From NCBI RefSeq assembly GCF_024256385.1, contig NZ_JAMLFW010000001.1, positions 5,084,001 to 5,148,000 on the forward strand: 64,000 nt of DNA, read 5' to 3'. Shown one piece after another: positions 42,279 to 51,145 of the stretch. The stretch comes from Anatilimnocola floriformis. Its GTDB lineage: Bacteria > Planctomycetota > Planctomycetia > Pirellulales > Pirellulaceae. Within the stretch, counting starts at the first letter, position 1. Each line of letters starts with the position of its first letter. Under the pieces are notes generated by a model. That model was not told where the DNA came from. It searched no databases and saw only the letters and a list, made by a program, of their open reading frames with translations. A program made the position numbers and the translations under genes.

Positions 42279-44498
42279 TTACGACAGCTGCAACAGCTTT
42301 TCGTTCTTCTTCACAGCAGCCGGCACGCTAATGGTGATCAGCACATTTTTGAACGCCGGCGTCTTCGAATACGGATCCGCGGTGCGCGGCACGAGGACGT
42401 TCGATTCGGGGTAATACATCAGAGCGTTGCCGGCGCGGATTTCCGGGAAGGGCCGAACGAGAATGTTTTTCATCTCGCCCACTTCGCTGGTGATCGTCAC
42501 CGGCTGATCTTCTTTGAGGCCCAGCCGTTCGACGTCGTCGGGATGAAGCAGAATCACATCGCGACGAGTTTGATTGCGATACAGGTCATAGTCTTCGTAC
42601 ACAACCGTGTTGAACTGCCCTTCACTGCGAACGGTCATCAGTCGCAGCTGTTCGCCGCTACCGCGCAGTTCCGGCAACTGATGGCAATGAATCTTTGCGC
42701 GGCCCGAGGGCGTCGGGAAGCCCGGCTTGTGAAACGTACGGCCGGGGATTTGAAATTCTTCCTTCGTCTTGTCGATCGTCGCGAGTTGCTCAAAGCCCGG
42801 CACGACCTTGGCGATGGCTTCACGAATCTTGCCGGTGTTCTGCATCGACTGCCAATCGATCGGCCCCGCATCGCCCAGCACCTGCGATGCCATGGTCGCG
42901 ATCACTTCCACTTCGCTCCGCGGCCCTTCGTGCCGGGCCGGACCGCCGTCGCTGAGGCGGACGTAATTGAACATCGACTCCTGCGTCGTGACTTGCGGCT
43001 CTTCGTCGCGGGCGAGCACCGGCAGAATGATCGTTTCCTTGGCGAGGCCGTGAGCATGACCGGTGTTGAGCGTCGTGTTGAGATAAACGAGCGTATCGAG
43101 CGCGGCAAGTGCTTCGCCGGCAAACGTCGCCTCGGGATTGCTGCCGTAGAGATTGCCGCCCAGGCAAAAGCCAAACTTCAATCGGCCCGCGTGCGACTCT
43201 TCCATGCAACCGAGCGTATCAAGACCTTTGGTCGTCGGCAGTTGCACAGCAAACTCGCGCTCGAGCGCCGCAAACACGCTGTCCTTCAGCTTCGGTGTCA
43301 CGCCCATGCTGCCGATCCCTTGCACGTTCGAGTGCCCGCGAATCGGCATCACGCCGGCGCCCTCCTTGCCGATCATCGCGCGGAGCAGCGCGAGATTGAC
43401 GATGCCCTGCACGTTCTCCACGCCGTTGGCGTGATGCGTAATGCCCATCGTCCAGGCAAAAATCACTCGCTTCGCCGCGGCGTATTGCGCGGCCATATCG
43501 TCGATCTCGGCTTTCGATACGCCGGACTTACGTTCGACGTCTTCCCAGCTGAGTTCTTGCAGCGTAACCAGAAATTCGTCGTAACCCTCGCAAAACTCGC
43601 GCAGATACGCTTCGTCGTGGGCCTTCAGCTCCACGATCCGCTTCGCGAGGCCATGCAGCAACGCTAGATCGCCGCCAATGTGCGGCTGCACATAGGTCGA
43701 GCTGATCTTCGTGCCGAAGAACAAACTCCACATGTTGCTCGGCACGCGGAAGTTGACCATACCCGTTTCGATCACGGGATTGATCGAGATCACCTTGCCG
43801 CCGTTGTTGCGGACCTTCATCAGCGACGACATGAGGCGCGGATGATTACTCGGTGGATTGCCGCCAATGAGAAACACCAGGTCGGCGTGCTCGACATCCT
43901 CGAGCGTAACCGTCGCGGTCCCCGTGCCGAGCGAAGTCGTCAGGCCCACGCCGCTGGCTTGGTGACAATAGAAGCTGCAGTTGTTGACGTTGTTCGTACC
44001 GTACATGCGGGCGAACAGCTGCAGCAAAAAGCCCGCTTCGTTCGAACTGCGGCCGCTGAAGTACCAAAACGTTTCGTTCGCCGTGAGCGTTTTCAACTTG
44101 CGCGAGATTCGGCCGAGCGCGTCTTCCCACGAGATCGGTTTGTAATATTGCTCGCCTTTTTCCAGCACAACAGGCTGCGTGATGCGGCCGCAAGTTTCCA
44201 GCTCGAGGGGCGAAAACTGCTGCATCTGCGGCGTGCTGTAAGTGCTCCAAAACTCCGGCTTGATAGCCCCCTGCATGTCAGCCGCCATGGCTTGCAGCGA
44301 CTTCTTGCAGAACTCCGGCCAGCTGCCGGCTTCGTTGACCATGCCCCCTTTTTGGCCGCCCATGCCCAGCGCGCAAGTCTTGCACGCGTTTTTGGTCCGC
44401 ATGGCTTGGAACATTTTCCAGATGCCGCCGACCTCGCGTGACTTTTTCAGCGTGTACCAGATGGCGCGCCAGCCGCCACCACTTTTGACTTTTGACAT
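42279..44498 (-). CDS. Formate-dehydrogenase-like molybdopterin oxidoreductase (FdhF/YdeP family)
   Basis: A 739-residue molybdopterin enzyme of the FdhF/YdeP type. The N-terminus has CKTC and a later Cys (PEFCKKS), but the third Cys of the usual four-ligand iron-sulfur motif appears to be Met. The molybdenum ligand region (NNCSFYCHQASGVGL) corresponds to the Cys/Sec site of formate dehydrogenase H and has Cys. The C-terminal cofactor-binding part (RSEGQFNTVVYEDYD, LHPDDVERLGL) is complete. YdeP-type proteins have been linked to acid resistance. The reaction here is not certain. ATG 44498 was chosen, as the region before it is not protein-like. Confidence 0.87.
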   Translation of the reverse strand: MSKVKSGGGWRAIWYTLKKSREVGGIWKMFQAMRTKNACKTCALGMGGQKGGMVNEAGSWPEFCKKSLQAMAADMQGAIKPEFWSTYSTPQMQQFSPLELETCGRITQPVVLEKGEQYYKPISWEDALGRISRKLKTLTANETFWYFSGRSSNEAGFLLQLFARMYGTNNVNNCSFYCHQASGVGLTTSLGTGTATVTLEDVEHADLVFLIGGNPPSNHPRLMSSLMKVRNNGGKVISINPVIETGMVNFRVPSNMWSLFFGTKISSTYVQPHIGGDLALLHGLAKRIVELKAHDEAYLREFCEGYDEFLVTLQELSWEDVERKSGVSKAEIDDMAAQYAAAKRVIFAWTMGITHHANGVENVQGIVNLALLRAMIGKEGAGVMPIRGHSNVQGIGSMGVTPKLKDSVFAALEREFAVQLPTTKGLDTLGCMEESHAGRLKFGFCLGGNLYGSNPEATFAGEALAALDTLVYLNTTLNTGHAHGLAKETIILPVLARDEEPQVTTQESMFNYVRLSDGGPARHEGPRSEVEVIATMASQVLGDAGPIDWQSMQNTGKIREAIAKVVPGFEQLATIDKTKEEFQIPGRTFHKPGFPTPSGRAKIHCHQLPELRGSGEQLRLMTVRSEGQFNTVVYEDYDLYRNQTRRDVILLHPDDVERLGLKEDQPVTITSEVGEMKNILVRPFPEIRAGNALMYYPESNVLVPRTADPYSKTPAFKNVLITISVPAAVKKNEKLLQLS

Positions 44499-44619
44499 GA
44501 GCGGGAGCTTTAGGAGGGAGAGACTGCTGGAAGCAATTATACCCCGCATTTCCGGCGGCCGCTCAGGTTTCCCGCGATACGTCTGGCATAGTTTTTTCGT
44601 ACGACGCTAAAATGGAGAC

Positions 44620-45003
44620 ATGACCACGTTTTCAGCCATCATATGGTGCGTGCTCGCACCAGTCATGCTTTACGTAGCATGGGTTATCCTGTCGAGTGCC
44701 CTCACACAATCTCGAACGTCGAAACTGCCCCTCATCTTGCTCCTATCCGGTCTTAGTTTTGGCATTTCCGGTTTGGGTTTTGCTAGTTTTTCAATTGGGC
44801 ACTTTGCAAGTCAACACGCTTTCTCCCTAGGTTCACTGTTAGTCGCAATCACTGCCTTCCTTCTCTTCGTTGCTGTTGGCTGGTTCGCGAAGGTTAGATT
44901 TCCGCAAGAGAAAGAATCGTTTGAAGAAACAAGTAGTACGGGGTCACAAAATCAGAACGATTCAAGTGACGTAGCTTCCCACGTACAGCGCCCGCAGGAG
45001 TAA
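44620..45003 (+). CDS. Small integral membrane protein of unknown function
   Basis: A 127-residue membrane protein with three hydrophobic helices (IIWCVLAPVMLYVAWVILSS; LPLILLLSGLSFGISGLGFA; LGSLLVAITAFLLFVAVGWF) and a polar, acidic, Ser-rich C-terminal tail. I do not recognise it. It is divergent from the molybdoenzyme gene with a gap of 121 bases. Codon use has more A/T in third positions than most neighbours, which may indicate recent acquisition, though I could not measure this. Confidence 0.65.
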   Translation: MTTFSAIIWCVLAPVMLYVAWVILSSALTQSRTSKLPLILLLSGLSFGISGLGFASFSIGHFASQHAFSLGSLLVAITAFLLFVAVGWFAKVRFPQEKESFEETSSTGSQNQNDSSDVASHVQRPQE

Positions 45004-45107
45004 CAAAATCGTAGCGGAGTATTTCTTCCTGATGTCACCGCTACTTGGTCAACTGGACAAACGATTTGCACCAGAGATCGATTCTGCTTTCTTCGTGCGT
45101 CGTTTGC

Positions 45108-46607
45108 CTATCGTGCCGCGCGTTGCTGGGTCATCTCAATCGCCAGCAAAAGCCCACGAGCCTTATTGAGAGTTTCCTGATACTCACTCTCCGGATCGCT
45201 GTCGGCCACGATGCCGGCGCCGGCTTGCACGTAGGCTTGGTTCCCTTGCACGACAAGCGTCCGCAGCGCGATGCAGGTGTCCATGTTTCCCGCGTAATCG
45301 ATGTAACCAACCGCGCCGGCATAAGGGCCGCGGCGATGGGGTTCGAGCTCGTCGATGATTTCCATCGCGCGAACTTTGGGAGCACCCGAAACAGTGCCAG
45401 CCGGCAGACACGCTTTCATCGCGTCGAAGGCATCGAGTTCGGGCCGGAGTTCGCCAGTCACGTTCGATGTGATGTGCATCACGTGGCTATAGCGTTCGAT
45501 GACCATCACGTCGCTGAGCTTCACGCTGCCGAAGCGGGCAACGCGGCCGACGTCGTTGCGGCCTAGATCGACCAGCATCACGTGTTCGGCCCGTTCTTTC
45601 GGGTCCTTCATCAGTTCATCGGCCAGGCGGCGATCTTCTTCGTCAGTTTCGCCGCGCTTGCGGGTGCCGGCGAGCGGCCGAACCGTCACGATGCCGTCCT
45701 GCACGCGGCACATCACCTCGGGCGAGCTGCCGACGAGTGTGGTCTCCGGCGTGCGGAGGAAAAACATGAACGGGCTCGGGTTCACGACACGCAGCGTGCG
45801 ATAGACCTCGAAGGGATCGCAGTTGAGCTCGAGCTGCAAACGCTGGCTGAGGACGACTTGAAAAATGTCGCCGGCGCGGATGTATTCAACGCACTTCTTT
45901 ACGGCGTCTTGGTAGGCAGACGAAGTCGTATTCGATTTGAATGACAGCGAGAGTTTGTTCGAACGCTGAATGTCGACCGGCGGCAGCGCGGCTGCTTGCG
46001 TCAGTTTCTCGACCCATTCATCGACGCGCCGCTGTGCATCGGCATACGCAGTTTCGAAGTCAGCGAACTTATCGAGCCGAGCCATAGCGATGACGTACAG
46101 CGTCTTGTTGACGTTGTCGAACACCAGCATCCGATCGACGAGTCCGAAGCACAGATCCGGCAAGCCGCGATCGTCCTTCGGTGGATTCTTCAGTTTTTCG
46201 ACGTAGCGAACCACGTCATACGCACAGTAACCAATGGCCCCGCCCGTGAACGGCGGCAGCTCGGGCAAGTGAGCCGCGGGAAACTCGGCCAAGCGGCGAC
46301 GGAGTTCGACGAGCGGGTCGTCGATGGTGAGCGTCTCTTCCCCCTGCTCGCTCTTCACCGTCACTTGGTTGCCGCGGGCGGTGAGCGACAGGAACGGGTC
46401 CATCGCCACGAACGTATAGCGGCCGACTTTCTCGCCGCCGATCACGCTTTCGAATAGCGAGGCATAGCCACCCTGATCGAGCAGGTGGAACGCACTCACG
46501 GGCGTGAGGCTATCGCTGAGCAGCCGGCGATAAACGGGAACAAGCTTGTGCCCGGCAGCAAGTTTCTGGGCATCGGCAAGAGCAGGCAAATGAGGGGAGT
46601 TTGGCAT
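45108..46607 (-). CDS. trpE: Anthranilate synthase component I
   Basis: A 499-residue TrpE. It converts chorismate to anthranilate using ammonia or glutamine-derived nitrogen from TrpG. Motifs seen: SLFES (tryptophan-binding region, so feedback-sensitive in principle), [63 protein letters not shown] and [17 protein letters not shown]. No trpG is adjacent in this window. The ATG at 46607 has no clear Shine-Dalgarno site. The gene ends just left of the 45003 stop of a convergent gene. Confidence 0.94.
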   Translation of the reverse strand: MPNSPHLPALADAQKLAAGHKLVPVYRRLLSDSLTPVSAFHLLDQGGYASLFESVIGGEKVGRYTFVAMDPFLSLTARGNQVTVKSEQGEETLTIDDPLVELRRRLAEFPAAHLPELPPFTGGAIGYCAYDVVRYVEKLKNPPKDDRGLPDLCFGLVDRMLVFDNVNKTLYVIAMARLDKFADFETAYADAQRRVDEWVEKLTQAAALPPVDIQRSNKLSLSFKSNTTSSAYQDAVKKCVEYIRAGDIFQVVLSQRLQLELNCDPFEVYRTLRVVNPSPFMFFLRTPETTLVGSSPEVMCRVQDGIVTVRPLAGTRKRGETDEEDRRLADELMKDPKERAEHVMLVDLGRNDVGRVARFGSVKLSDVMVIERYSHVMHITSNVTGELRPELDAFDAMKACLPAGTVSGAPKVRAMEIIDELEPHRRGPYAGAVGYIDYAGNMDTCIALRTLVVQGNQAYVQAGAGIVADSDPESEYQETLNKARGLLLAIEMTQQRAAR

Positions 46608-46692
46608 GGAAGGATTTTAACACAGGTTTGTTTTTTGGGGATTGGGGCCCAGGGGATTGGACGCCGCGGGGATGCGAGGATAATGCACCGAT

Positions 46693-47778
46693 ATGACCCC
46701 GCCCGACGAAAAAAGTTCACGACGCGATTTCCTGGCCGGCCGTGCCGCGAAGAAGGAAATCGTGCGGTTTGTCGAGGAAACCACGCCGCGGCCCGCTGTT
46801 CCTACGGCCGAACCGCCGCGACCCGCGCCGCCGTTGTTGCATGTCAGCCGCGATGCCATGGCGTGCGAGTTCGAGATTTTTTTCGATCCGGTCCGCTATC
46901 CGAGCGGGGCCGATGTCTCGGTCGCGGCCCTCGATCTGGTGGCGGCGCTCGAAGATCAGCTGACCGTTTATCGTGACACCAGCGAAGTCGCTCGGCTGAA
47001 TGCCATTGCTTCGTTTCGGGCGGTGCCAGTCGAGACCGGACTATTTGAACTGCTACAGAAGGCGAAAACGCTCTCGCGGCAAACGGGCGGAGCCTTTGAT
47101 GTAACGGCTGGGCAGTTGAGCAAAACGTGGGGCTTTTATCGCCGCGCGGGACGCATGCCGTCGGCTGATGAGATTGAGGAAGCTCTAGCGACGGTCGGTT
47201 ACGAGCAACTGGAATTGGCTGCCGACCAACAGTCGGTGCAGTTTCTCAAGCCCGGTATGGAAATCAATCTCGGCGCGATCGGCAAGGGTTATGCGCTCGA
47301 TCGTGCCGCCGACATGTTGAAAGAAAAAGAACTCTGCGATTGCCTGCTGCACGGCGGCAACAGCAGCGTGCTCGCGCGGGGCCATCGCGAGGGAGATGCC
47401 GGCGGCTGGACGATCGCGCTGAAACATCCGCTCCGGCCGACCGAGCGATTTGCCGAGTTCACTCTCCGCGATCAAGCTCTCGGCACTTCCGGCAGCGGCA
47501 CGCAGTATTTTCACCACGGCGGCCGGCGGTATGGTCACATTATCGATCCGCGCAATGGTTGGCCGGCGGAGAAAATCCTCTCCAGCACAGTCATCGCCCC
47601 CACGGCTGCCGAAGCCGATGCGTTTTCGACGGCCCTGTATGTGATGACGCTCGACGAAGCGGCCGCGTTCGCGCAACAGCGGCCCGATGTCGCCGCCCTC
47701 CTCACCACCTTCGGCAAGCATCCTGGCGAAATCGGCGTCCATCCGTTTAACCTCGCCGACGACGCTTGGCGTGTTTAG
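46693..47778 (+). CDS. apbE: FAD:protein FMN transferase (ApbE family)
   Basis: A 361-residue ApbE-type flavin transferase, which attaches FMN to Thr/Ser of acceptor subunits such as those of Nqr or Rnf complexes. Residues ~50-340 show the family core: FDVTAGQLSKTWGFY, EINLGAIGKGYALDRAADM, LGTSGSGTQYF, RYGHIIDPRNGWP and AEADAFSTALYVM. The N-terminal ~50 residues carry SSRRDFLAGRAAKKE, which resembles a twin-arginine motif but is followed by charged residues rather than a hydrophobic core. Export by Tat is therefore doubtful. No acceptor complex is encoded nearby. Confidence 0.9.
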   Translation: MTPPDEKSSRRDFLAGRAAKKEIVRFVEETTPRPAVPTAEPPRPAPPLLHVSRDAMACEFEIFFDPVRYPSGADVSVAALDLVAALEDQLTVYRDTSEVARLNAIASFRAVPVETGLFELLQKAKTLSRQTGGAFDVTAGQLSKTWGFYRRAGRMPSADEIEEALATVGYEQLELAADQQSVQFLKPGMEINLGAIGKGYALDRAADMLKEKELCDCLLHGGNSSVLARGHREGDAGGWTIALKHPLRPTERFAEFTLRDQALGTSGSGTQYFHHGGRRYGHIIDPRNGWPAEKILSSTVIAPTAAEADAFSTALYVMTLDEAAAFAQQRPDVAALLTTFGKHPGEIGVHPFNLADDAWRV

Positions 47779-47823
47779 CGAAGGACTCTACCTTTCCGCT
47801 GCTACGCCCGTTAGCATCGCCAC

Positions 47824-48858
47824 ATGCTCGAGCTCAACGAACAAAACGCCGTCGAGATTCTGCACGCCCACGGCCATCTGCCGACAAGGCAGGGCGTGAC
47901 TGTGCGCGAACTTTCCGGCGGAGTCTCGAACGCGGTGTTTCTGATCGAGCACGGCGACGAGCGTTTTGTTGTGAAGCAAGCTCGCGGCAAATTGCGGGTG
48001 GCTGCTGATTGGCAATGCAGCGTCGAGCGGATCTGGCGAGAAGTGGAAGTGCTGGCGGCGTACGCGGCGCTGCTCGATGGAAGTGCGCTTAAATTCGGCC
48101 AGATTCCCGCGTTGCTCTGGAAAAACAACGAGCTCTACGCCTACGCGATGACCGCTGCCCCTCCAGAAGCGGAGACCTGGAAACAGCGGTTGCTCGCCGG
48201 AAAAATCGACTTCGCGCTCGCCGAGGCGGCTGGCTCGATGCTGGGCTATCTGCACGGGCGCAGTTGGAACCGCGCCGACCTGGCAGATCAATTTCAAGAT
48301 CGAACGTACTTCGCACAGCTGCGTCTCGAGCCGTATTATCTGGCAGCCGCTCAAGCTTTTCCCCGTTTATCGAATCCACTGTCGGATCTAGTTGATCAGA
48401 CCTGGCGCGAACGGCATGCTCTGGTGCATGGCGATTTCAGCCCCAAGAATTTACTCGTCACCGAGCAGTCGTTGCTGCTGATCGATTTCGAAGTTGGCCA
48501 CTTCGGCGATCCGGCATTCGACTTGGGATTCTTCCTGACGCATCTCTATTTGAAGGCGATTCATCTCCCCGCGAACCGCGATCGAATCTTGTTGCTCATT
48601 GATCAATTCGCTCACGACTATTCCGCCCGCATCAGTTCGTTTATATCGTCGGACGATCGCCAGTTGCTTTGGCGGCGAACTAGGCAGCACTTGGCCGGTT
48701 GCCTTGTGGCGCGTGTCCATGGCAAAAGCCCGGTCGATTATTTAGCTGCTGACGAGCAAGCGCGAGCGGTAGGCTTGGCCGAGAAACTGTTTGCAATCGA
48801 TGAAACGGTTTCGTGGGAAGAGACAACTCAGCTGTTAAGAAACGAACTGAACTCTTAA
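47824..48858 (+). CDS. Aminoglycoside-phosphotransferase-fold small-molecule kinase
   Basis: A 344-residue kinase of the APH/choline kinase superfamily. The N-lobe has RELSGGVSNAVFLIEHGDERFVVKQA. The catalytic loop is HGDFSPKNLLV, and the metal-binding segment is LIDFEVGHFGDPAFDLGFFL. Family members phosphorylate a range of small molecules, including aminoglycosides, choline, methylthioribose, homoserine and sugars. The substrate here is not evident. There is no membrane anchor. It starts 45 bases after apbE, probably in the same transcript, but no functional link is clear. Confidence 0.83.
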   Translation: MLELNEQNAVEILHAHGHLPTRQGVTVRELSGGVSNAVFLIEHGDERFVVKQARGKLRVAADWQCSVERIWREVEVLAAYAALLDGSALKFGQIPALLWKNNELYAYAMTAAPPEAETWKQRLLAGKIDFALAEAAGSMLGYLHGRSWNRADLADQFQDRTYFAQLRLEPYYLAAAQAFPRLSNPLSDLVDQTWRERHALVHGDFSPKNLLVTEQSLLLIDFEVGHFGDPAFDLGFFLTHLYLKAIHLPANRDRILLLIDQFAHDYSARISSFISSDDRQLLWRRTRQHLAGCLVARVHGKSPVDYLAADEQARAVGLAEKLFAIDETVSWEETTQLLRNELNS

Positions 48859-48941
48859 CCGATCTGCCTCCTCGCTGAAACTTTTGCGCACGCGCGGTAT
48901 CTTGCCGACTTCGATTTCGCTCGCGACTGGAGAATTCGACC

Positions 48942-50381
48942 ATGTTTCGAAACGCCGTTTGCCTGGTAGCGTTGCTCGCTTCTCTCTCGTTGCTATCGAC
49001 GACTGCTCTGGCGCAGAACGCCAAGCCCAAGAACGTCCTGTTTCTCGTCGCCGATGATTTGAACTGCGATTTGCATTGCTATGGGGCCGAGCAAGTCGCC
49101 ACGCCGAATATCGATGCGCTGGCGGCGAGCGGCACACGGTTCGACCGGGCTTATTGCCAGTACCCGCTCTGCAGCCCGAGTCGTTCGTCGTTCCTCACCG
49201 GTCGTCGGCCGAATGCCACAAAGGTCTTGAAGAATCCCGGCGCGGGGAAGTTTGCCACCGATTACACCTCGGCATCGCCTCACTTTCGCGAAGCCTTGCC
49301 GAACTGGGTGAGCATGCCGCAGCTGTTTAAGAACAATGGTTATCAAGTGGCCCGCGTTGGCAAGCTCTATCACTACGGCGTGCCCGGCCAGATCGGCACG
49401 CCGGGGCTTGATGACAAGGCTTCGTGGGAATATGTCGTGAATCCCGCCGGCCGCGACAAAGCCGAAGAGAACAAGATTTTCAGTCTCACGCCGGGGAGCT
49501 ACGGTGCTTCGCTCAGTTGGCTGCGGGCGGAAGGAACCGATCTGGAACAAACCGACGGCCTGAGCGCGACGGCCGCGATCAGCCTGTTGGAGCAATACAA
49601 AGACAAGCCATTCTTTCTCGCGGTTGGTTTCTTTCGGCCACACACGCCCTATGTCGCGCCGCAGAAATACTTCACGACGCCACCCAGTGAGATCAAACTG
49701 CCATCTCTTTCGGCCGACGACAAATCGCGCACACCGGCGGCCGCTTACGTGAGTGCCAAGCCTGAGCAAGAGAAAATGACCGACGCGCAGCGGCAAGAAG
49801 CGATTCAAGCCTATCACGCCTCGATCTCGTTTATGGATGCTCAAGTGGGCCGCGTGGTCGACGGGCTGAAGAAGCTGGGCCTCGCCGAAAACACCGTGAT
49901 CGTCTTCACGAGCGACCACGGCTACCACATGTACGAGCACGGTCTGTGGCAGAAGATGAGCCTCTTTGAAAACAGCGCTCGCGTGCCGCTGATCGTGGTC
50001 GATCCAGCAGCAAAGTCGAAAGGAAAAGTATCGACGTCACTGGCCGAGCTCGTCGATCTCTACCCGACCCTCGCCGATCTGTGCGGACTGAAAGCCCCTG
50101 CCGAAGTCGACGGCCTCAGCCTGCAACCCGTCCTCAACGATCCCGCCGCAACGGTCAAAGACGCCGCCTTCACGCAATGCCGCCAAGGCTACAGCATCCG
50201 CACCACGCAATATCGCTTTACTTCGTGGAACGGCGGCAAAGCTGGCGAACAACTCTACGACCTGAAAGCCGATCCGCAGGAAGCAAAAAATCTAGTCGCC
50301 GAGCCGCAGCACGAGAAGTTAGTCGCTGAGTTGCGTGCCCGACTGCAGGAATATGCAAAGAATGAACCGGCAGGGAATTAA
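48942..50381 (+). CDS. Secreted sulfatase (iduronate-2-sulfatase-like)
   Basis: A 479-residue secreted sulfatase. Signal peptide about 24 residues. It starts KPKNVLFLVADDLNCDLHCYG (Asp residues bind calcium) and has the formylglycine motif CSPSR at Cys77-Arg81. Later HTPYVAPQKY, the ENTVIVFTSDHGYHMYEHGLW segment and KMSLFENSARVPLIVVDP fit iduronate-2-sulfatase-like enzymes acting on polysaccharides. The Cys must be converted to formylglycine by a maturation enzyme. The FGE-fold protein at 1.9 kb does not look catalytically competent, so another must exist. Confidence 0.93.
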   Translation: MFRNAVCLVALLASLSLLSTTALAQNAKPKNVLFLVADDLNCDLHCYGAEQVATPNIDALAASGTRFDRAYCQYPLCSPSRSSFLTGRRPNATKVLKNPGAGKFATDYTSASPHFREALPNWVSMPQLFKNNGYQVARVGKLYHYGVPGQIGTPGLDDKASWEYVVNPAGRDKAEENKIFSLTPGSYGASLSWLRAEGTDLEQTDGLSATAAISLLEQYKDKPFFLAVGFFRPHTPYVAPQKYFTTPPSEIKLPSLSADDKSRTPAAAYVSAKPEQEKMTDAQRQEAIQAYHASISFMDAQVGRVVDGLKKLGLAENTVIVFTSDHGYHMYEHGLWQKMSLFENSARVPLIVVDPAAKSKGKVSTSLAELVDLYPTLADLCGLKAPAEVDGLSLQPVLNDPAATVKDAAFTQCRQGYSIRTTQYRFTSWNGGKAGEQLYDLKADPQEAKNLVAEPQHEKLVAELRARLQEYAKNEPAGN

Positions 50382-50423
50382 GGACGTTTTCCCGTCTGGC
50401 AGGTAGTGAACTACGATAGAGAT

Positions 50424-51059
50424 ATGAGCACGACACCTTCTTCAATACCCGATCCCGCAGGCTGGACGTCAACCACCGTCAGCATGGGGCCTGAGATACT
50501 CGATCGGATGGAGCGCGCCGTGACCAAAGTTCGTGAACGCTTGCTGCGCGCGACAAAAGCCCTGAACCAAGCCGGCATTCCGTACGCCGTGGTCGGTGGA
50601 CATGCGGTGGCGTCGTGGGTGGCCACGATTGATGAAGGCGCTGTTCGCAATACGCGCGATGTAGATCTGCTTGTGCGCCGCAACGATTTGCCCGTCATCA
50701 CCAGTGTGCTTGAGCAAGCGGGTTTCGTGGCCGGCAAGGCGATGGACGTAGTCTTGTTTCGTGATGGCGAGGATGGCAAACCCAGCGAGGCGATTCACTT
50801 GCTCTTCGCTGGCGAAAAGACGCGGCCCGATCATTTGCTCCCCGCACCGGAGATCGAAACGATCGATGATCCCGCGAACTTTCGAGTTTTGCAGCTGGAG
50901 TCGGTGCTGATCATGAAGCTGATGAGCAATCGCGATAAGGATCGGACTCATCTTCGTGACTTAATTGCCTTGGGCTTGATCGACGCCACCTGGCTGCCGA
51001 ACTTGCCCACCGAACTCGCCGCGCGGTTGCAGCACTTGCTCGATACGCCCGATGGTTAA
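50424..51059 (+). CDS. Nucleotidyltransferase-fold protein
   Basis: A 211-residue protein. A helical N-terminus (ERAVTKVRERLLRATKAL) leads to the nucleotidyltransferase core: VVGGHAVASWVA and NTRDVDLLVRRND, a GG motif and a DxD metal site. The C-terminal part is helical (LQLESVLIMKLMSNRDKDRTHLRDLIALGL), with a K and R/D pattern similar to that of AbiEii- and MNT-like proteins. No toxin/antitoxin partner is visible on either side. ATG 50424 was preferred to GTG 50406. Possible roles include modification of tRNA, protein or small molecules. Confidence 0.75.
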   Translation: MSTTPSSIPDPAGWTSTTVSMGPEILDRMERAVTKVRERLLRATKALNQAGIPYAVVGGHAVASWVATIDEGAVRNTRDVDLLVRRNDLPVITSVLEQAGFVAGKAMDVVLFRDGEDGKPSEAIHLLFAGEKTRPDHLLPAPEIETIDDPANFRVLQLESVLIMKLMSNRDKDRTHLRDLIALGLIDATWLPNLPTELAARLQHLLDTPDG

Positions 51060-51145
51060 ATAACGTTGCCAAAATCCTTGTCCCGCCCCATTCGTAGGAT
51101 TAGATTCAGAGGCGCAGACTCTTCTCTTTCTCTCGGACCTGTCAA

